64,000 nucleotides of DNA from Galaxea fascicularis (Eukaryota; Cnidaria; Anthozoa; Scleractinia; Euphylliidae). The first letter of the stretch is position 1; the number at the start of each line of letters is the position of its first letter. The notes under the pieces are model-generated. The model made no database searches, was not told the DNA's origin, and saw nothing but the letters and a program-made list of their open reading frames with translations. This document shows positions 57,901-64,000 of this stretch, piece after piece. The position numbers and the translations under genes are program-made. The stretch lies in assembly GCA_948470475.1 (NCBI GenBank), contig OX419343.1, forward strand, positions 14,160,414 through 14,224,413. The letters run 5' to 3'.

Positions 57901-60900
57901 ACACAAAGTGTAACACAGAAAAGACTAGAGGACTCATCTGAACAAAGTAAACGCATCTCTACTCACACTCGTAAACAACAACGAAAGGGAATTGTCTAAC
58001 GTTTTCATCGACTACAGTAAAAACTCGCACAAAAGAACAAGTGGATTAAGAACACTTGGGCTGAAATTTGGCTAAAAAAAGTACCAGACATAAGAACACA
58101 TTCAGCCTGAAAAAATGAAAATTGTTCTTACATAAAAAGCTGGATGGCATAAGTTGAATTTGCATTTTGAATTTGCTTGACTTTTGCTGAGATTCTAGTT
58201 GTGTCTCACAACTCCTACCCCTCCCCCAATGTGGTATTATTGCCATGATGTTAAAATTATCAAATGAAGAATGATCGTCAAAGTTGAGAGCGCAATTCAG
58301 TTTAGTTTTTTTTAGTTCCATCCACTGATTAATAAAAATTTTGTACTTGAAGAGTGTTGGCAGTCATGTTCAGTGTTTAATTTTTAGAAACAATTTGAAA
58401 AACACCTTCAGAACACTTTCAGGCTGATTTTGCAAAAAACACCCGATAAATAAGAACAAGATCAGCCTGAACCCCCAAAATATGTGTTCTTTTATGCAGG
58501 TTTTTACTGTAGTACAGCTTTCTTTGACATTTACATCGAGTCATTTCAGTGGAACAACCTAACCAAGTTGAGGAACGAACTGCCGCGAAGCTTAAGGGCC
58601 GTTCACCATTTTTGTACTCAACCCATTTTGTACAATCTGTAAAGAAATTAGCAGGCCTGCAAATAATTGTTGTCCATAAGCCGGTCATTTGCCAGGCCAG
58701 GGTCAAGTTTTGGCCGGACAAGAGAACGGTCTGGGGTGCGTTTCTCGAAATCCTTAAGACTTTTCGGGAGCATTTCGGGTGCCATAATTTCCTTCGTATC
58801 TTAAAAACAAAGACGTTTCCACTCATGAAATTTTGCAACAAATTTACCCTCTCTAATCTTGAAATCATAGTAAAAAACCAGCTTTATAGAATTAGTGGAT
58901 CGCAGTTTAAGAAATGGCTTTTCGGGCCCGAAACGTTTTCGGGAGTTTCGAGAAACGGGCCCCTGGTCAGAAATCCCCTGTCAGAGTGTGCGAACAGGCT
59001 AAGCCAGTTTAGCCAGTCAAAACATAAGATTTACCGGACATTTGTCCGATGACCGACTGTTATTTGCAGGCTTCAATTAGTGTTGTTCATACCAATGGTC
59101 GGGTTGTTTTGGTTGCCGTAAATCCAAGCATTCTCGTAATTCTTGGCAGCGTCCTTGTACGCCTGTTCCTTTTCCATGATGTAACCCATATACTCCCAAG
59201 CCTTGCAACAAGACTGTCAAAACAATGTATCAATAACGCAAGGTAAAAAGCGTTAAAATAACATTTACTTTCGTAGGTAAACGACTTAACGAACACTAAA
59301 GGGGTAGAAAAAGTCGAAAGAAAATATACGAATAAATGGTGAATAGTTTGAAACCAGGAATCACATGATAATTTTGTGAAGCATGATCATCCGCGTGAGA
59401 GTAACCATGTGAAAGACTGTTTGTGGTACTACTGACCGACGTTCCGACAACCTGATTTCCTTGACCAGTCCGATCGAGAGTCTGAGACTTCACACCATCT
59501 GATGACATTACACATAACACTTGACTGTGCTAAATGCTTCCACTCAGGTACCGGAAACGTCAGTCACTGTCATCTCGAAAAGTGGTTCTCAAGACTACAC
59601 TCAACCGGACGAGCACATATCACGACTTATGCAAGCATCAGCACGTTTATTTCATGAATTGATGATGGATGCCTGGATTATGAGCGCTGAGATCTGTAGT
59701 TTCTGTATGCATAGGACGCTACTAACAGGTCTTAGTTTGGGATTTGTTGGACATTGGGCCACTGAACGTGGCATTTGTAGGCAAAGATTACTGACCTTGT
59801 TGTACTGCAGGCATTTCTTCAACAAGTCACCAGCCATGTCAAACTTGCCAGACTACAAACATAACAAAACGTTTGTGAGCACATGATAGCTACAAATGAA
59901 ATAAATAGGATTTAATCCATGAAAGGTTGGTACATTTAGGCGGCTTTTTATGAAAAAGTCACTACCAGTTCCGGTAATTGATAAGCATGGCGTGGACTTC
60001 TGACGAAAAAAAAGAAAAAAAAAACTGACTGACGCATTAATTTTCGCAAAACACCGGAGCCAAGCTGTTTTCATTCCAGAAAGTTGATTTTTTCAAAAGG
60101 AAATTAAAGGGAAGAAAACCAGAACACGTACTTCGGAGTCGTGCAGGCCTGTCAACCCCAATTGTCAGCTGTCGCTGTCGTATCTCCTTGCAAAGCCGTG
60201 TAAACACTGCTAACTATAGAGGCCAATCTATCCTCATTGAATTCGGGCATCAGGCTGCTCTTCAACTGCGCCAAAATTTGACTCACGGATACCAGAAAGA
60301 TAAACACCCAAGAAAAACGTCCATTCGGTGTATCCCTCATGAAACTGTCAATAACTTTTCATAATTATTTTTTCCTCTGCCAACAGTTCAGTCCCCAGAA
60401 TCCAATCAAGATCTTCAAATATGTAGCTGACAGTGATGCTCCTGTCGGAAAGTGACTTAAACAGTGCAAAGAAAAAATCTTTCTTGACTACCTGGATGTA
60501 TATATCAGCTAATAACAACCAACTCTTCTCAAATTCCTCTGATTCCTAAAATTAAGATGCAACATATTAACAAAGAAAACTTAAGTCAAAATGATAAAAT
60601 CCAACTCTTTTTCTAAACTATTACTATCACTTGTTCTAAAGGTAAGCTATTCTCACCGTGAAGAAACTGTCTAAATTCAATTTCATCTCTTCAATAACAA
60701 CGTATAAAACTGACGCGAAGCTAATTTTTTTATCCGCCTCAACACGCTCAAGTTACCCAAGCGTTCCAAGTCATCTTAGCGATCCTTTTCAGCTGGTTCC
60801 GAGCCCGCGGTGTTTGCTTTAAGTACATGTAGGCTGTTGCCATGCCTAGTAGAGCTGGAACGCAGTCATTCTACGAGAAAACAAAAGCAATTATTCTGCG

Positions 60901-62973
60901 ACGGAGGTTCAATATTTTTGGCATCTGACTTGGAAGTGGCACAGTGTCTTCAGCAGATGAATGGCACATCAAAGAGAAACACAAAGTGAAAAATCAAAGA
61001 ACATTCACAGTAGGAAATTATAGTCTGCAAATTTGTCGGGCTCAACATAAGCAAGTTTATAACGAACCGTAAAATTTTGCACTTTTAAAACCGACTTCTG
61101 ATAACTGGTATTTGACGTACCTCCGTCGTAGCAATTTCCATGAACTGTGATAAAGCTTTCTCCACGTTAGGTTTTGTTTTTGAGGCCATCAGGACATTGT
61201 TCTCCAGTATGCGGTACTTAATTGGACTCCCCTTTGGTTTAAAATCCTGTGCAATACATAAAACATTTACAAAATGTTGTGAGGAATCAGTGTAAAGAGA
61301 ATAACCAAAAACCTGGCCTTGATGCTTTCTGAAGTTACTGTACAGCTACTGGGTACATTGAAGTAGGGCCCGCAAATTTACCAATCAAAGCGCGCGCACT
61401 AACCGAGAGATGTAAGAAGAAAACAGTAAGCGGGAAAGACAGCGATAAAACCTAACCTTGAGCAGCTTCTCAGCAGTGCGCACAGCCATCATTTCTGAAT
61501 CCTGCTTCTCGTGTTGACTAAAGAAACATCAGGTGAAACAGAACATCAATGCTAGAGAGTAATATAAAACAGAGACACTACAAACGCAGACACGCTACAC
61601 ATAGTACAACAGTACCTAACATCACCATCAACCGCCTCAAAGGTTTCTCCTCCCAGTGTTTCGTTATCCGGGTTGAGACAGATTTCGATCATGTTGTAGA
61701 CAGCTTTCTCACCCCTGGTGGGAGTCAATAAAACAGAATACAATAAGACAGAACTATAGTTTATAATTTGATGGAGGTTAGGTAACGAAAATATTTCTAC
61801 TTAGCCTGAAACTTTGAGAGACAAGTGAACTTTTAAGATGACAGAGATACAAATCTGTTGAAGGTGACAGACAGATCAGGGCGTGAAATCAACTTTTTTT
61901 TTTCTGGTAGCCACTTGGCTCCTAAATTTTTCAAAGTGGTAGCCAATTCCAAAAACTTGGTCGCCATTTTTAAAGACGAACAAAACTTGTTTTTACGCTG
62001 TCAGCGTTCCAGATACACCCCGCAAAATGAAGTTAGCTCAAGCTCACCTAAATCCAAGATGGCGTCTAGTTATCGATCGAGATGCATGTGCTGCGTTTTG
62101 GAAACATACTTAACGAGGAAGTTTGCCGCAGATTTATCTTTGAAAATCTTCTTAATTCACTATAATTATCTCTAGGTGAGGTATGATGAAGCATTCTAGT
62201 CGCCAATCTGGCGACTAACTTTCGGGATTTGGTCGCCAAAGTGAAAAATTTAGTCGCATTGGCGCCTGGTGCAATTTCACGCCCTACAGATGCTCGCGTG
62301 AGGACAGATAACGTTTTTCATGTTTGCTTTTCAGCAGCGTCAATGGTTTAATCTATACAAACACAAAAGAGCGATCAATAAACAAAACAATGTCCGGATT
62401 TTCTTACCAATCAGAATCTTTCCTTGACAAATTAAAATGTTTCAAAGCCGCCGTGGGATTCACAGTGTACCTGTACCAGTAAAGATAAAACTGGGTGAGA
62501 AAGTCACCTTTCCCGAAACAAAAATTACCAAGTGAGTAACACCACAGAAAGCCACGAAAGACGTTGGCCTTAAGATGCGATGAGGTTCATTTTACTGGAC
62601 TGAGACACCCTTCAGAAGTTACAAGTCATAAGACCACAAATTCCTGAAAATAGCCCTAGCCCTGCTGTGTAAGCCCTGTGAGAGGCTGGGGCCTGTTTCT
62701 CCAAACCCCGGAAAACATTTTTACTTTTAAAACTTCAATCCGTTTATTCTAAAAAAGCTAGTCTTTTACTATGATTAAGGTACGCAAGGGCAAATTTGTT
62801 GTAAACGTTCATGCGTGGAATCGTCTTCGCTTTTAAGATATGAAGGAAAGTATAAAACCCGAAATAGGCACTGTGAGAGCACGCGTGATGGGTTGATCGC
62901 CTTACCAGTAAAACAGCCCTTTACAGTAATTCAGCCCAGAATCCATAGCAGGACGAGGGACAGCGCTTTCAGC
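54947..62973 (-). CDS. TTC21B: Tetratricopeptide repeat protein 21 / IFT139, C-terminal part
   Basis: A TPR protein of the intraflagellar transport A complex (retrograde transport in cilia). Minus-strand exons, 5' to 3': 62906-62973, 62408-62470, 61616-61714, 61457-61502, 61121-61246, 60757-60870, 60492-60545, 59796-59852, 59093-59213, 56899-56966, 54947-55024. They total 894 nt, 297 residues and a stop, all phases agreeing. Landmarks: [124 protein letters not shown]. These follow the vertebrate C-terminus throughout. The 5' border of 61457-61502 could be 61518, but only 61502 keeps frame. The N-terminal three quarters lie beyond the right edge. TTC21A versus TTC21B cannot be separated here. 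Confidence 0.92.
55356..55646 (+). CDS. Unrecognised small ORF in the last TTC21 intron
   Basis: A 96-codon frame on the strand opposite TTC21, starting at the ATG at 55356 ([18 protein letters not shown]). It is basic, with [18 protein letters not shown] and [13 protein letters not shown]. The pattern is faintly like small basic domains in cnidarian transposon-associated proteins, but I cannot name a family. It may be the first exon of an unrecognised gene, a transposon remnant, or chance. There is no supporting promoter or splice evidence. Confidence 0.25.
   Translation: MPSNGPSRGGKRYGTGRRLLSPGSFQKSSENLAKRRESWNSQHKLRMYIEKEIHDTWKRLKPNRGLEIDFTRPRKIRTENRGFEFRFFLRLASLTI
55861..56151. mobile_element. 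Palindromic MITE rich in AGACG motifs
   Basis: Arms of about 125 bp begin TGGCCGTTTTTA and end AAAAACGGCCA and contain TTATGCGTCTCCAGT and GACGGGCACAAGAC in both orientations. AGACG/CGTCT occurs many times within each arm. The target duplication is unclear. It lies in the last TTC21 intron. Confidence 0.7.
57560..57805. mobile_element. Imperfect palindromic MITE
   Basis: Arms near 57564-57610 and 57744-57802 are inverted copies containing AAGCATGACGTT and ACGGCAAACGGCA. Borders approximate. In a TTC21 intron. Confidence 0.55.
58012..58512. mobile_element. MITE with CTACAGTAAAAAC ends
   Basis: The left end CTACAGTAAAAACTCGCA and, on the minus strand, the right end CTACAGTAAAAACCTGCA, then AAAAGAACA in both, bracket 501 bp. 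The interior at 58255-58300 resembles the tail of the family A tRNA-derived repeat in reverse. In a TTC21 intron. Confidence 0.6.
58733..58963. mobile_element. MITE with GGGCCCGTTTCTCGAAA-type ends
   Basis: The left end GGGGTGCGTTTCTCGAAA and right end TTTCGAGAAACGGGCCCC bracket 231 bp, with inner copies of TTTCGGG. Relatives of one end are visible near 62688-62712 and 34709-34725. Open frames across it (58419-58868 and 58549-59052) are by-products. Confidence 0.6.
61878..62285. mobile_element. MITE with AGGGCGTGAAAT ends
   Basis: The left end AGGGCGTGAAAT and right end ATTTCACGCCCT bracket 408 bp, flanked by ACAGAT on both sides (61871-61876 and 62286-62291). TAGTCGCC/GGCGAC-type motifs recur inside. 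The AGGG start is hAT-like. It is in the TTC21 intron between exons 62408-62470 and 61616-61714. Confidence 0.65.
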
Positions 62974-63532
62974 CTGTATGAGGAGCAATGAAACACCAAG
63001 TTACTGCGCTTGCTCAAACCGAGTGATAACAGATGGAGTTTGTGTGGAATGAGCTTTGCCTTGATGATGGTAACATATTTTGATAGAGCCATACTTGAAC
63101 AAGCGCTCTCTCTAATGGACTAACAGCTACAGTTGAACCTCCACTAACGGCCACGTATTTTGTCCCGGCGGACGGTCCATACATTCACTCTTATTTTAAC
63201 CCCTCTACAATGGTCTCCTCTCCACAACGGCAACGGTCACAAAAGCGAGTCCCAACTACCAAAGCAACCACTCGACAACGGCCTCTTAATCAACGACAGT
63301 GTATATATATAAAAAAAAAAATTCATTTTAAAAGATCATGTTGACTGGAGGAACGAAGTCGGAAGTGAACTACTCGAAGTACCTGGTATATACTGCTGCC
63401 GAAGACGAAGCGGATAGACACTGATGCACTTACTTTTACCTTGTTTTGTTTTGTTAACGTTTGTCTTCTGAACATTAATTTTTAGTTTTGGTTGTGTTAC
63501 GTATTTATATGCTACAATAAGCAAGTTTTTTT

Positions 63533-63568
<36 letters not shown>

Positions 63569-64000
63569 GGGACCTTAAGATTTCAGGACGTCTTCAATGT
63601 AGGACGTGGCCGGAAGTTGAAATTGACTCCTTCTAAGTACTGCGCATGCCCATCCCTGGCTGGAACCGCGTTCAATTTCTGAACAGGACACCATATTTTG
63701 TTTTCGCCGTTCTCTCTAGAACGCGAGTAGACTTTGCCTCATTTGTTCATAAAATTGCAGTTAAACTTGTCCATTTCTGTTCGCTATCTTATTCAAAAGA
63801 TATTTTTGCACCCTTGGCCGTTTTATTGTTTCACAGGTTGAAGAAAAAAATTCTAAGAAGGCAAGTTTCCAAGAATGGCCTCGTGCGAACTCGCGGCTGT
63901 TGTTGAGTGAGCAATTTCATTTTGATTCATGGTTTTTTTTCAACTCTTTGTTCGCGTTTACGCTTCAGAAACTTGACACGTATTTTTGTCAATATTCTGT
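62974..64000. other. TTC21 intron or flank with repeat relics
   Basis: No further TTC21 exon is recognised. 63133-63300 resembles one end of a widespread DNA transposon (TTGAACCTCCACTAACGGCC). A pure AATC microsatellite occupies 63532-63566, directly followed by TAGGGACCTTAAGATTT, similar to the end of the MITE at 22826. Confidence 0.45.

Noticed and set aside
58419..59052. Overlapping open frames on both strands
   Set aside because: They run across a palindromic MITE (58733-58963), whose symmetry opens frames on both strands.
60152..60340. Possible TTC21 exon on the minus strand
   Set aside because: Exons 60492-60545 and 59796-59852 join directly in frame with family homology, leaving no place for it.

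Overview
The window looks like nuclear DNA of an early-branching animal, most likely a stony coral or another anthozoan cnidarian. It has AT-rich intergenic DNA, small exons with GT-AG introns, deeply conserved metazoan genes, and a dense load of palindromic DNA transposons, tRNA-derived SINE-like repeats, Penelope and LINE relics. No bacterial operon, CRISPR array or rRNA is visible. The organism call is an inference from gene and repeat style.

Layout, left to right. (1) 318-2947: a complete piggyBac element with TTAA duplications, inverted ends and an uninterrupted 565-residue transposase. (2) 2948-8472: no gene found; a diverged local duplication and a small hAT-like MITE. (3) 8473-12341, minus strand: BLOC1S1, five confident exons and a tentative last exon. 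(4) 12342-12866: a 525-bp divergent promoter region. (5) 12867-31622, plus strand: a 14-exon GPR155/LYCHOS orthologue, assembled here to an 851-residue protein; its introns carry a 3.3-kb Harbinger-like element, two SINEs, a Mutator-like foldback element and several palindromic MITEs. (6) 31623-41900: a repeat-rich zone with a LINE relic, a second Mutator-like MITE with a perfect 9-bp target duplication, and a ~2.3-kb segmental duplication (35862-38130 and 38350-40670). Each duplicate carries private insertions whose empty site is preserved in the other. (7) 41956-50297, plus strand: a type I iterative, fatty-acid-synthase-like polyketide synthase of 2405 residues, with almost all coding sequence in one 6.8-kb exon and no thioesterase. 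(8) 50298-54946: no host gene found; a CR1-like LINE tail. (9) 54947-62973, minus strand: the last 11 exons of TTC21 (IFT139), continuing off the right edge. (10) 62974-64000: repeats only.

How the genes relate: BLOC1S1 (a BLOC-1/BORC subunit, lysosome positioning) and GPR155/LYCHOS (lysosomal cholesterol sensing to mTORC1) lie head to head and could be co-regulated; both act at the lysosome. The polyketide synthase stands alone, with no visible tailoring enzyme or releasing domain nearby, so its product release must occur in trans or by an unidentified route. TTC21 is a ciliary transport gene with no evident functional tie to the others. Exon boundaries were read by eye from GT/AG sites and homology remembered from the families; reading frames close exactly for GPR155, the PKS and the TTC21 part.
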